Of a stretch of DNA of 64,000 bases, positions 1 through 10,830 are shown in pieces. The stretch spans positions 7,375,241-7,439,240 of the forward strand of contig NC_062213.1 in NCBI RefSeq assembly GCF_902686445.1, read 5' to 3'. The notes beneath the pieces were generated by a model, which was given only the letters and a program-made list of their open reading frames with translations, made no database searches and was not told the origin of the DNA. The position numbers were made by a program, and so were the translations under genes. The stretch is from Sciurus carolinensis (Eukaryota > Chordata > Mammalia > Rodentia > Sciuridae). Positions within the stretch are counted from its first letter, which is position 1. Each line of letters starts with the position of its first letter.

Positions 1-419
1 ACTCTAACCATATTCCCCACATTCCCTATTCCCGAATCTACTTCTACAGCAAGCAACCATATCCTTGGGGTCTTGCCCTGTACCGATGTATCAATATTCA
101 TCGTATTAAATAAGAGAGAAACAAATAGTGAGCATAATTTCAATTTGGAATGGCGTTCCTTCCATAGACAGGTGCTGGACAAGAGGCTTGCCCAGCCCCA
201 ACTGTCTGGGCACAGGGAAAACCGATCACTGATCTCAGGCTCGTGGGGAGGTGGCAGGTCATTGTCCTGGCAAGCATGAAGGGACTGCAAAGCGAACAGC
301 CTGAGAGGAGGTCTCTGAGCAAACAACTTAGAAAGGTGGGTGTGGAGATGGGGCAGGCTGGAGAGGCAAGCACAGTAGGACTGAGAAAGCCTCTCGTGTC
401 ATGCCAGGACCTTGCATTT
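1..419. other. Unique sequence, no feature seen
   Basis: I see no repeat family, exon or RNA gene in this left edge of the window. Short open frames on both strands overlap each other and resemble no known protein. The stretch ends where the poly-T of a minus-strand L1 3' end begins. Confidence 0.5.
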
Positions 420-710
420 ATTTTTTAATTTTTTGTTTTATTTGTTCAAATTAGTTGTCCATGACAGTAGAATGCATTTTGACAGATCATAGATAAATGA
501 AGTTCAATCTAATTTCTCTGATTGTCCATATTGTGGGATCACCTCAGTCATGCAGTCATCTATGTACAGGAGTAAGAGTGTCTGTTTCATTCTACTGTCC
601 TTCCTAACCCACACCCCTTACCCTCCCTTCACTCCCCTCTACCTAACATGAAGTGACCCTATTCTTCCCTATCCCCGCTCCTTATTGTGAATTAGCTTGC
701 TAACTTGTAT
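420..710 (-). mobile_element. LINE-1 3' end fragment
   Basis: Read on the minus strand this is the 3' UTR of a LINE-1 ending in an A-rich tail (T-rich on the plus strand at its left edge). It shares a recognisable block with 18240-18510: a tail next to TAGTTGTCCATGACAGTAGA, a stretch around 'tgtgggatcacctcagtcatg', and a pyrimidine-rich run. Only about 290 bp is present, so it is a strongly 5'-truncated copy with no coding part. The right boundary is uncertain. Confidence 0.75.
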
Positions 711-2889
711 TCATAGTACATCCTAACAGCCTTTCCTGTGATATTTTGGCCATGCATACAAGTCTACCCCACTTCACCAAGTTTCCCCCACCCTTCCCAA
801 CTCCTGGCATTGGTAATCATTTATCGCCTGGAAGAACCATCAGGTGACTCCTGGAAAGGACATGCAGGAACAGCTCTGAGCAGGTCTATTCACTTGTTAC
901 TTGCTTCCAAACTTACATGGCAGGAAGTATTAAAAAAAAAACAAACTATTGGAGCAAAAGCTGTCTCCATTTTATAGTCCTTTTATGCCAAAGTCAAAGT
1001 GAGTTGAATAAATCCCCTGATGTCATTTCGTGTGTGTGTGTCATTTGCTTTTGTGGATGAATCAGCTCTAATCTATGTCCAAATACTTTGTTTAACTTTA
1101 TGTTTTAGAACATTAACAAACGGTGTCTGGGAATATCTATGTCAAAGGCAACTTACAAATATAGCCAGAAAGTTGTCACCGCGCTAGGTAGTCAAATTTA
1201 AAATTCGGCTAACTCCAAACTTCCTGTTGAAACGTATGTAGAGGATAAAATACTGCTTGGGGATTTTTTTTTTAAATAATAAAATGTAAAATTAGATACT
1301 TCCATTTGGGCAAAAAATATAATCTCTGTATAAACTCACAATATGGACCTATTTTAGTAGCTATTTTTTCTTCTGCTCATTTTCTCACATTTGGAGGATG
1401 CAAAAGAGAACATATGAGAACAGTCCCCAGATGGGGAGCAACGTCGTTGCAAGATGGGGAAGAAGAAAAGGCAGGAAGTACTTCTGAAGCCCAGATGCCC
1501 GTCTCTGGCAGCTCCTGCCCCCCAGGCTTTGGAAGAGCGCCCAGGTTGGGTGACAGCAGCCAGTCTCGCCCCATCCCACTGTGGAGGCTTTAGGGCAGTG
1601 ACGGCCCAGTTCTGGCATAAAGAACTCCCGTGTTGCGCTGCCAGCACCACAGACCCACGCCTGGCGCCTCTGATTCTCTGTGTCCGTAGCAGGACCTGGG
1701 GCCTGTAATTCTGTCAGTGCCCGGCCACTCTGGAACTGCTGATCATGGGCGTGTATATCACGAACTACCACCAGGGGCTTCTTAACACCTCTGCACCCCT
1801 GGAAAGGTGAGTGGCAATGTTTAAAGGTGACATAAAAACACATAAAAACTTCTTACAAAATAAGGAGACATCCAGCCAAGGTAACCTGACGTGAGTTACT
1901 CATGCTGAGTTAGAAGGAGCCATGCAGCCTCCCTGGCTGCCTGACCTCCCTTCCATCCAAGGAAACAGACCACGACATTCCCTAAAAACCTTCTGTCACT
2001 CTACTTCATGTTCAGTTTGGCCTAAAATCCACTTACTATAGCATCGCCTGAAAGGAATTTGCATTCAAAAGAATATTTAGGAACATACTTTGTATAAGAA
2101 CAGTATTCAATCCAGATATCACTGAAATATTTTAAGAATTAGTGGAAAATGTTTATTTAACTAGGTGGTTATTTCTGTCAAAGTTTGCCACATATAATTA
2201 TCACTTCCATTATTTCATATTTGCATTTTTCAAAGAGTATTGCATTTAAGATTAAACTAACATGATTTTTTAATTATAAATCTCTGGAATATGATATAGA
2301 CAGAGCTAACATATTAAAGGCCTGAGAATAACAGAGTAATTTCTTCTAAAATGAAAGAATAATATATATCTCTATCCGTTAAGGTCAGATGACTCTCAGG
2401 TAATTAAATATTAACTCTTTGGAGAAACACACAAATGAAGCTTGATTTTAAAAACAAAACAACAAAAAAAAGATGGCTTAGGCTCTTTTATACTAAATAT
2501 TGGCAGGTGTCCAGGTTGGAACAATGTGCTTTCAATCTCATTCAGTAATTCACCTGGAACTTGGTTCCACAAAATGGTAAATATCTATAAAAGTTTCAAA
2601 TGTTTGCAATATTTGATGCAACAATTCCACTTCATTGAATTTGTTGAAGGATTTGTATTCTGAGAATACAAAAGCAAAAACAATTACTGTGACCTTGTTT
2701 GTAAGAACAAAACTAGACATAACTGAAGGTTTTTCAATAGGGTGCTGGGAAAATTAATTGGAGTTCATTTATATAGTGGGACAACTCTGAGTGCTAAGAA
2801 AGTATGAAATCCATCTCTCTGGAGTGCTGCAGGACAATCTAGGGAAAAGTTAATACAATGTGCTACAAACTACATCCTGAAGGGGAAAT
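711..2889. other. Unique sequence, mostly AT-rich
   Basis: No confident element or exon. The 1400-1800 part is moderately GC-rich and gives overlapping open frames on both strands (up to 152 codons on the minus strand), typical of composition rather than coding. The 1960-2880 part is AT-rich. A (GT)5 tract lies near 1031. Confidence 0.45.
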
Positions 2890-3310
2890 GTGAAAAATCT
2901 ACACCGAACACAGTTGCATCCATATCTACACCAACATCTGCACCTTACAACTTACAACTGCACCTGTATGTCTATGTGGGCATCAGCACCACCCCTCAGG
3001 TGCATATGCATCTGCACCTGTAGGTACGTTATATCTACACCAGTGCCCGTGCTGTCACTCACAGCTGCATCTGCATCCACACATGCCTCCATACCAGACT
3101 CCCATCTGAAACTGTGTCTACATCCACACCTGTACCCACATTTAGTGCTCACCTACGTCTACATTGACACTTTCAGCTGCAGTTGTGTCTACCCATACAT
3201 CTATAGATCACCTTCATGTATGCATACATTTTACCTGTATCTTTCCACGTCTACATCAGCATCTATACGTACATCTCTCCTTTGTCTACATCTCTACATT
3301 CTTATTCATG
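2890..3310 (+). repeat. Decayed hexamer/dodecamer tandem array
   Basis: About 420 bp is built from variants of six-base words such as CATCTG, CACCTG, CATCTA and CACCTA. They often pair into 12-base units with many substitutions. The plus frame stays open for 145 codons (2890-3327) and reads as a His/Leu/Cys/Tyr/Ser-rich low-complexity string with local six-base periodicity. The open frame follows from the repeat (few stop-generating words) and I do not read it as a gene. It looks like an old minisatellite; no second array of this type was noticed. Confidence 0.65.
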
Positions 3311-3720
3311 GATTTAAAAGTACATAAGAAGTAGCCAGCAGTATTTAACTTGGATGGGAAACCAGGATCTGGGCTAAGAAAGAGTCAAGGAGTGTTATAT
3401 TAACTCTTTGCACCATTGAAAGCATTAGCTAACCACTGTCTTAATTTTTCCCTGCATACATACACACACACTCATGCATCACATAAATCTGTCAAGTAAT
3501 CTCATGCAATAGACATCCATGCTGTGAAAGTCAAGTCCAATTTAACCACAGTCCCGCACCCTCACCTTTTGTGGTTTCTGAGTCTGACTTCCAGGTAAAC
3601 CCTTGGTTGATTTCAAGTTTGGAATTCTTTATAGAGACTTGGAATCCTAGTGGTCACTGTTCAAATTTTCCTTCTGATACATTTCCAGCTCAGGCCTGTT
3701 TTATTAAATTTTCTGACTCA
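3311..3720. other. Unique sequence, no feature seen
   Basis: No recognised repeat or exon between the hexamer array and the MIR fragment at 3725. A short run of CA-rich sequence lies near 3460-3475. Confidence 0.4.
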
Positions 3721-3724
3721 ATTT

Positions 3725-3870
3725 TCACAAATTTGATCACTGCCAATATTTTGGAGACAAGGGGACTCTACCATTGGCTAGGGGAGGGTACCTAGCTTCC
3801 CGAAGTCACACCACTTGACAGTTCTGGTCAGCCTGAGTCCAAAGCCTGTGCTTTTTCCAGTTCATCATTG
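3725..3870 (+). mobile_element. MIR SINE fragment
   Basis: The stretch follows the 3' half of the mammalian-wide MIR consensus. It has a degenerate 'aggaaactgaggc' region, then 'gaagtcacac', then the 'gagtccaaagcctgtgctttttcc' segment near the tail. It is heavily diverged, as expected for an element that predates placental radiation. Confidence 0.6.
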
Positions 3871-4323
3871 TGTCGGCCCTCAGTGTGTCCTTAAAGCCAT
3901 CTTAAAACTTACAGTTCTCCATGATCTTAGGAACGGATGAGTAGGAAAATTCAAATGAACACATTGCTTGCATTATTTGTGTGATTCTCATAAAATATCT
4001 GTCCCTTCTCATACTGTAGGATCATAAACTTCCTTTGGGTTCCTCCATCTCCCACCCTCTCCAAACTGGCTCTTCCTTCCCCATATCTCAAGTCTGGCGT
4101 CAGACAAAAGTGCCTACCTATGCATTTTTCATTAGTCTGGCAAGTTTCTTAAAACCTTGGTATGAATAAATCACCACCATATAATTCATTATGAATAGCA
4201 TCAGCCCGGGGTACTCTTCTTCTGCCACTAAAGAGTCAGCATGTTTTACAATTTTCAACAGGAGGATTTGATTTTATTCTCCCGCTCTCTCCTTTCTTCT
4301 AAAAGCAATTTTAAAGTGTTCTC

Positions 4324-4354
4324 ATATATATATGTATATACATATATATATATG
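4324..4354. repeat. (AT)n-rich simple repeat
   Basis: Alternating TA dinucleotides broken by two ATGTAT interruptions. This is an ordinary AT microsatellite; allele length is likely to vary between individuals. Confidence 0.85.
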
Positions 4355-4649
4355 TTAATGTCATTATTCTTTATGTTCCTTGGCCATTCATCTCTAAGCT
4401 GCCTCCACTCAGCTCTGTCATGGATGAATGTGATTGATTATCTCGGCTCTTACACACAAGAGAAAGGAGAATGAACTAAACTATGTGGCGGTCACACAGA
4501 CCTCCAGGGTGAGGAGCCCTTTGCAATTGCTACATAGGTCAGGATTCTGCATCCCTTTTTACTGTCTTCTCCTAAATGTCACAGGTGAGTGACCAGCTGC
4601 CTTACAATGCTCTGGCTGATGGTAATAGCAACAGCAAGACTTTTGCTGA

Positions 4650-4850
4650 TATCTCCTGCTATACCGAACACTGGAATTGGATCTTTTATTTTTTTAAGTC
4701 TTCTTAAATCCTCAGAGTCACTCTGATGAGCTGATCATGTTCCTTATTTTTCTGAGAACATCAAAGCACAAATGCTGAAATAGCTTCTTCAATGCCACAG
4801 AGTTGATACTCGAATCCAAATCATTTTACTCCATAAATTTGACAGCATGT
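4650..4850 (+). mobile_element. MIR SINE fragment
   Basis: It resembles the MIR core and 3' part: an 'aacactgg' start, 'aaatcctcagagtcactctgatgag', then 'gccacagagttgatactcgaatccaaa'. The last piece matches the MIR 'cagagctgggattcgaacccaa' segment with substitutions. Confidence 0.6.
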
Positions 4851-4854
4851 CTCT

Positions 4855-5660
4855 GAGTAGCCAAAATGTGGAGTGAGGGCTAAGGAAAATGAAACACAGT
4901 GAATTCAGATTGAAAAAAAAAGGCACCTATAAAACATTTGTGCCTGCACATCTTGCCTGGATTTCAACTGGTAATTACCTTCCTGAAATGTTCTGAGTAT
5001 CATTCCCTCTCTAGCCCTTCCGAGGAATGTCTAAAGCTGGACAGTCTCCTCCAGGTGAATTCTATGAAAGCATTCAGTTAACTTTAGGCAGCATTAGCTC
5101 AACAGGTGGTTTGATGCCAGGGAATCTCACTCTCCCTGTGCCAGGAGACTCCAGCATTTGTGAGGGTTAAGCCAGCGTGTGATGCCTGGCTAGGCAAGAC
5201 GCCCCCACGTGGGGAGGTTCTGGTGCTGCCTTCCGTTCCCAGGGCCACGCCACCTCCCCTCAGCCTCCCTGCCTACACCTGAGCCCGGCAGTGCAAGCCC
5301 TCCTCACCTCCGTGGAGGACGTCCCTGTGCCTCCAGCTCACCAGGGAGCTTGTGTCTTCATCCACCTTTTTTTCCTTTATCCCTTAACCTGCTCCTTAAG
5401 CAGGGACCCAGCATGGACCCAGCACGCAGGGAGGCCTTGCTGCCCCTCACCTCTCTCTCCCCAAACAGCCCAAGGATTCCTTCCCAAAGACTTCGGGCAG
5501 CACCTGGCAGGGACTTTGCTCTCAGGCATCCTCTGCTTGCAGCATCTGACAAAGGAATGCACAGTATTCTGGGGATAAATTCAGGACCAGGACATCAGCT
5601 GGACAGGCCACACTGGGTGGAGCTGGGAGATGGAAACCCAGCAGTTCCTGCGATGGAGGT
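4855..5660. other. Unique sequence, GC-rich in its right half
   Basis: No confident repeat. From about 5150 the GC content rises and several overlapping frames are open (165 codons at 5209-5706, plus shorter ones on both strands). None resembles a known protein. A GT-donor-like string (AG followed by GTGAGC) occurs at 5657-5664 at the entry to the 44-bp duplication, but I cannot pair it with a credible exon. Confidence 0.4.
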
Positions 5661-5748
5661 GAGCGAGGGCTGGACAGCAGCGGCTGCTCAGCGGTGGGTC
5701 TCCTGAGTGAGGGCTGGACAGCAGCGGCTGCTCAGAGGTGGGTCTCCC
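5661..5748 (+). repeat. Two-copy 44-bp tandem duplication
   Basis: Two head-to-tail units, 5661-5704 and 5705-5748, differ at only three of 44 positions (C/T near the start, C/A in 'cagcgg/cagagg', and T/C at the end). Each unit carries GGACAGCAGCGGCTGCTCAG, whose CAGC...GCTG arms are self-complementary. The high identity suggests a fairly recent duplication or a nascent minisatellite. Confidence 0.9.
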
Positions 5749-7250
5749 AGGAGACGTGTGCACGGAGTGTGCGTTCTCTGAGTTGGGAGATGTTGTGTTT
5801 GCTGCTCTGCCACTGGCCAGAGCATCTCCTGGCCAAGATCACACCCAAGGGCATGGACACAGATGAGAACCACCTGGAGGCCGTCAGCGTCACCATCTAG
5901 CAGCACAGATGGGAAGACTTAGGGGCCCAAGCCAGAGGCTCAACTACTTACGTGAGTCCTGAGGCCTGAAATGCCTGGCGGAGGCTGGGTGGTACCCGGG
6001 AAGCAGGTGGAGCTCCGGGCTCTCCCTGTGGCCATCTGAAACTAAAACCCTCAAGAACACAGTGCATGGTCACTGGGAATGCCTCTGTTAAAGAACGCAG
6101 GTGCGGGGCCATCGGTTGTGGGCAGTGAACAAAGTCAGCCCAGCTTCGTCATTAAGACGGACTGCTGAGCACCTCTGTGTTCCAGGCACTAGACCCGCCC
6201 CCACCGCCATCCTGTGGAACTTTAATTCTTTCTGTGATAACTTTTAATTCTGTGTAACTCACCATTCTCTCCCAATATTACTGATAAATCCCCTGCTCTC
6301 CTGATTCATTTTTAAGTTGGGGAACAAAATACTGGAAGGACTTTTCTTTTCATCACCCACTCAGCACCTGACATCTCCAGGTCAACATCAGAGCACCATC
6401 CCCAATCAAATGTCTCTGCACTCATTTAGTTTTTATAGAGAGATTGCTCTAGACATCCTTAACATAGGCACAACTCACAAGTTCATGGTTAGAAAAGTGA
6501 GAGAAGCTGAAATTAGCTAAAACCTACAGCCCACAACAACGTGGAACACTTGTAACAGTACCTGGATATTTAGGGAAGAAAAGAATGTATTTCTACCTAG
6601 AAATGGTAGCGCTCTAAATCTTACTCTTCATTGACTGATTCTTTAACAAAGGAATACTTACAGATTATTAACAATTTGCACAGCAATTAAAATACTTATG
6701 TTTTATGGAAAGATCAATAATTCCCTGTAATTGGGTTTACTTCAACAGACTCAGTTACACATGCTTACAAGTAACTTAATTATAGGGCCTAAGATGCTAA
6801 CCCTAAATCAGAAGGAAGCCGGGAAGGCTCACAGGAAAGCAGAAGACCTTCCAGATCCCTCTGGGAAGCCTCACAACTTACACATATTCCTCAGTAACCA
6901 GGTGATGACATTGATTCAGAAATCTCTTTAAAATTGACTACTCTTAGTGTTTTTAAATTCAATTTACCAAGTGAAACCAAACCCGTAGCTCATCTCTCCC
7001 AATGGCTGGCCTTTTGTCTGCACCACCCCATCCCCTCTAGCGCTCCCTCACAGTGTCTTCTAAGGCTGTGGATCTTATTCGCTTGCTTCTGCTTTTCTGC
7101 ACCACTCACATATCAAATCCCCAAGCTCCTTGAAATGAGTAATTCTACTCTATGCCTAGTTTTCTTATCCAAAGCCTCTATCAGAGATCTGGCACATAGT
7201 AAGTCCTTCATAACTGTCCTCAGAAAATTAAAGGACACGTCCAGAGAAAC
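5749..7250. other. Unique sequence, no feature seen
   Basis: No recognised repeat. The frame ending at 5900 finishes with a plausible-looking short peptide (HLLAKITPKGMDTDENHLE...), but it lacks a clear upstream splice acceptor and I do not recognise it. The remainder (5950-7250) is AT-rich and featureless. Confidence 0.4.
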
Positions 7251-7252
7251 AT

Positions 7253-7253
<1 letters not shown>

Positions 7254-7294
<41 letters not shown>
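7254..7294 (+). repeat. (TG)n microsatellite
   Basis: An uninterrupted TG/GT run of about 20 units. The length makes it likely to be polymorphic, and it can adopt Z-DNA. Confidence 0.97.
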
Positions 7295-7300
<6 letters not shown>

Positions 7301-7402
7301 CCATAAACTAAGGGTAATGGGGTGAAGTTTCTAAGGCTGACTACAGAAGGGTCTGAACAAGAGAGGTGAAAGCACATAATCCAGGCACATCAATAAGCAG
7401 TT

Positions 7403-8008
7403 TCTAATTAAAATTAGCACAACCTTAATGGAAATCATGTTGGAGGTTCATCAGAAGACTAGAATGGAATAACCACATGACCCAGATATTCCACTCCCAG
7501 GTGTTTATGCAAGAGAACTAAAGCCAGAATACTATAGGGATACAGGCATATCCATGTTTATCACAGCACAATTCACAAAAACCACGGTATGGAACCAGCC
7601 CAGGTGCCCATCAACAGATGAATGAATGCAGAAAATGTGGTGTGACACACAAGGAATTTTATTCAGCCATAAGAAGAATGAGATTCTGTCATTTGCAGGA
7701 AAATGGATGAAACTGGAGAACATAACTTCAAGTGAAATAAACCCAATTCAGAAGGTCAAGAGTTGAATGTTTTCTCTCATAATGTAGATGTCAAAGAGAA
7801 AATGGTTGGGAAGGATCTCATGAAAAAGGAGGGAAGACCAGTAAATTAGATGATGGAGAAGACCGGGAGCCAGGAGAGGCAAGAAAAGGGAGGAAATGGG
7901 CTCTCATGTTGACCAAATTAGGTTATGTGCAGATAGGAACACATCACAATAAATCCCGCTATTTTGTATGATTATAATACACCAATTAAAAGATGCTTCC
8001 TTTTTTAA
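7403..8008 (+). mobile_element. LINE-1 3' end, plus strand
   Basis: This is the distal ORF2 and 3' UTR of a LINE-1. Typical landmarks appear in order: 'aaaattagcacaacc...tggaaatcatg', 'ccagatattccactcccaggtgt', 'catggaaccagcccaggtgcccatcaacagatgaatg'-like text, 'ttattcagccataagaagaatgag', and 'ggaaaatggatgaaactgg'. An A-rich end lies near 8000. The copy is 5'-truncated and stops in all frames, so it is inactive. Confidence 0.9.
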
Positions 8009-8569
8009 ACATACTTTCTCTTACAATAACAACTAGAGCAGCTGAGGATGCCTCTGAGAAGTGCCCGAACACAGAACACATCTGCAGCACTGGCTGAGCC
8101 CACCCGCTGTGCTGAGGCTTCGTGGGAGGAGGGATGTGGGGCCGGCAGCAAGGAGCGAGCTAATACATTTAGGAATATTCTGAGGCGTTCTGCAGTGTTG
8201 AAAAGTGTTAAACACTATTTAAATAAGAATTTGATCTCATCTATGGGCATGGAAACTTCATTGTATATAAGCCTATTAATTCCCCACAGGCTTACCAAGC
8301 AAAGCTTTCAACCTGAGCTATCAACTACTGCTTTTTAGAATCTATCTATTCTTTCTTCTTCCTGGAAAACTTTGCTTTATCTCATTGGTGCTTTCAGAAA
8401 TTGAAAATCATGCCTGAGTCTTGACTTTCCCAGGAGGCTGGGCAGATGGCACCCAGGGCACTTTTCTTTACCAGAGGGAAGTGCTAACAGGGCTTCTGAA
8501 CTACCTTAGGGCCAGGTCTACTCCAAAACCACCACTTCTTTTCTCAGACAGCACATTTCAAGCATATTG
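8009..8569. other. Unique sequence, no feature seen
   Basis: No recognised family. A small GC-rich patch lies at 8090-8160. A 96-codon plus frame (8048-8338) and a 60-codon minus frame overlap; neither is recognisable. Confidence 0.4.
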
Positions 8570-9081
8570 GTAAGTCCAAAAATAACTCCCTTGTTCCTGT
8601 TGACCAGTGGGTGCTGGAGACATGTCCAGTTTACAAACACACGGTAACCATGGTCCACTATGGCCATTTGCATATGGTTCTGAGACTTATCTTCAAAAGG
8701 GACATGTTTTCCTTTTCCTTTTCTCCATCTCCCTCTCCCTAACCTGTGGGCGGGGAAAAGATTATCTTGAGTTATCTGTGCTCCACAGGAAGGAGATATC
8801 TGCCAGAAGATAGAGGAAGTGAATATCTCCCAAATTAACAAGGGAATGTTAACACACCCTCAGGGGCTCTGGGACGCCCGTCAGGGCACACCTGGACCAT
8901 GGCCTTTGAATAGCTCCTTTAAAACCTCCCTGTTCCTCCTGATAGGGAGAAGTACAGACTTTGGGACAGGAGTCCCCTGTGCTTCTCCTTTGCTAACAAA
9001 GCAAAGAAACTTCTTTTTCCTTTTTCTCAAAACTGTGTCCTTGTTATTGAATTGGCACCAGGGACAAGGACCAAGCTTTCA
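8570..9081 (+). mobile_element. Probable ERV long terminal repeat (class I-like)
   Basis: The segment has LTR-like organisation. A mixed U3 is followed by a 'ctttaaaacctccctgttcc' start-region candidate and a degraded polyadenylation region near 9000 ('aacaaagcaaagaaacttctttttcc'). It ends with a U5-like run 'gtgtccttgttattgaattggcacc' and a terminal '...aagctttca', the CTTTCA end used by many class I ERVs. I could not find a matching TG start or a 4-bp target duplication, so the left edge is a guess. No internal retroviral coding sequence was identified on either side. Confidence 0.45.
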
Positions 9082-10710
9082 GTTGTAATGCCACCCGTAC
9101 TTATCAATCAATGTAGCATCTTATTTAGTTAACCTAGGAGCTTCCTGTAGTTACAGAGCTGGGGTCTTCTGAGAAACTGGGGCAGTGCAAAGAACCCCTC
9201 TTCAAAATCCAATTCTCGCAATTGAGTCAGAAAGATTTCAAGCATGTCACTCAGAGTAACAGGAATGAGTCTATTAGAGGAATAGGAAAAGAGAAAGGGG
9301 GACACTCTCAAGGGAGAGTGGGTCCTCTCAGAGAGGAGAGGGACAATGTGTTTCTCCTGCCCTCGAGTTTTCTCGGGGATCCCAGAGAAGTTTCCAGGGA
9401 GTTCCACTCAGGTCCACCTCTTGACTTTTGACTGACAGCAGAATGTCATCAGACTTTCAAGTCCCCATTATAGTGATTATAGTGGCAACTCTAGGTCATC
9501 TTGGCCCATGCTGACTAGTTCTAATTAGATTCTTAACCACATATTCTTGCAGATTTTATGATTAGAAGAGACTATCCTTCTCTCCCAGAGTTTTAGGATC
9601 CGGTCACCAAAATCTCCCCCTTCAGGGTAAGACTGTACTAACATTATTTTGGGCCTGCTTTTGTCCTGCAGTTCACAGGTAGTTTGCTGAAGAATGTGAC
9701 AGATCCTGTCCACTAAGGCCAGGTAGGGCTGCAGGTAAATGACTTCTTGGAAAAGAAAGCATGTGGGGATCAGCACAGTGGGCCCATTTAACAGAACTAT
9801 TCTTTTAACCTCCTGTTCCTACCATCTTCATCTGCCTGTCCCTCAACACTGTTAGCACTGATTGTCAATTTGGGGACATGGGTAGTAAGTGGAGGATAAG
9901 GACAGCCTTTTACTCTGAAGAGCACACCCATAGCATTCACTGGAACCTCCTTTATTCTCAGGACCCAAGTTGTGACTTTGGACCTTTCAGTATAAATTTC
10001 CAGAAACCAGGGTTACTTCCATATGAAATGTTTTAATCACAGCTTATCTGAAGAGAAAAAGGTTAAACACACTAAGAGTGTATTTATCAAACAGAATTAA
10101 ACAGATCTGGTCTTAAACCAGGGCTCTATCATCTAATATTTATATCATGCTAGACCTGCCTCACTTTGCTCAAACACAAGAGTTGATTAATAGAAGAAAC
10201 CACGTGACTTCCCTAAAAGGACAGGGTGGCGTGAGGAATGTCCAGCTCCCTGCACAGCTCATGTCTCAACACAAGCTAGATGGATTCCGCCTGTTCCCTG
10301 TCACCCATCCAAAAAGTTGGAGGTGGATTGTAGTGAACGCTGCACTGAAAGTTGGTTCATGGATAGAAAACACAATAGCAATACAAAAAAGAAAAAGAAA
10401 GAAAGAAAAGGAAACATGCTAACCACAGGGATTGTATGTGCTAAGACGCAGGGCCCATTGGAGTGCAGGGAGCCAGTGGAAAGGCATTTGGGATAGATCA
10501 ATGAGCTCTGTCCTTGTCCTTAAGGTTGTAACACCCAGGTGTCAACTTAAGCGTCAGAGTAGCTGATCCTGGATCCTTTCTACCTCATCACCACCTTGAT
10601 GACCATCATTTTCATGGTTGTTTCCAAAGATCTCAAGGCTATTACCCGATGCAAATTCTTTCCTCCGTTTGATTCTCCAGAAACCCTGAGAGGTGGTGGA
10701 ATGTGTTCAC
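9082..10710. other. Sequence without an identified element
   Basis: No repeat could be named. An 83-codon minus frame (9525-9776) and a 92-codon minus frame (9129-9407) are open; neither resembles retroviral or cellular proteins that I know. The segment 9090-9800 could be further ERV debris next to the LTR, but I cannot support it. Confidence 0.35.
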
Positions 10711-10714
10711 TCTT

Positions 10715-10830
10715 CTCATGCAGAGGAAAATGTGAGGCTCACAGAGGTCAACTGAATGACCGAAGCCACGGAGCAAACGGAAGAACTCAGATTTCCTCGC
10801 TAGTCTCACGATCTGCCTTCATCTCGGTTT
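10715..10830 (+). mobile_element. MIR SINE fragment
   Basis: It matches the MIR 3' half: 'gcagaggaaaatgtgaggctcacagaggtcaactgaatgaccgaagccacggagc', then a degenerate 'ggaagaactcagatttc'. Short and diverged. Confidence 0.6.

Noticed and set aside
5694..5900. Short plus frame ending with a protein-like C-terminus
   Set aside because: No splice acceptor or homologue recognised. The frame starts within the 44-bp duplication.
7113..7311. Open frames across the (TG)n tract (Cys-Val and Thr-His repeats)
   Set aside because: Dinucleotide-repeat translation artefacts.
9525..9776. 83-codon minus frame near the LTR as a retroviral remnant
   Set aside because: No gag, pro, pol or env landmark visible, and the strand is opposite to the LTR.
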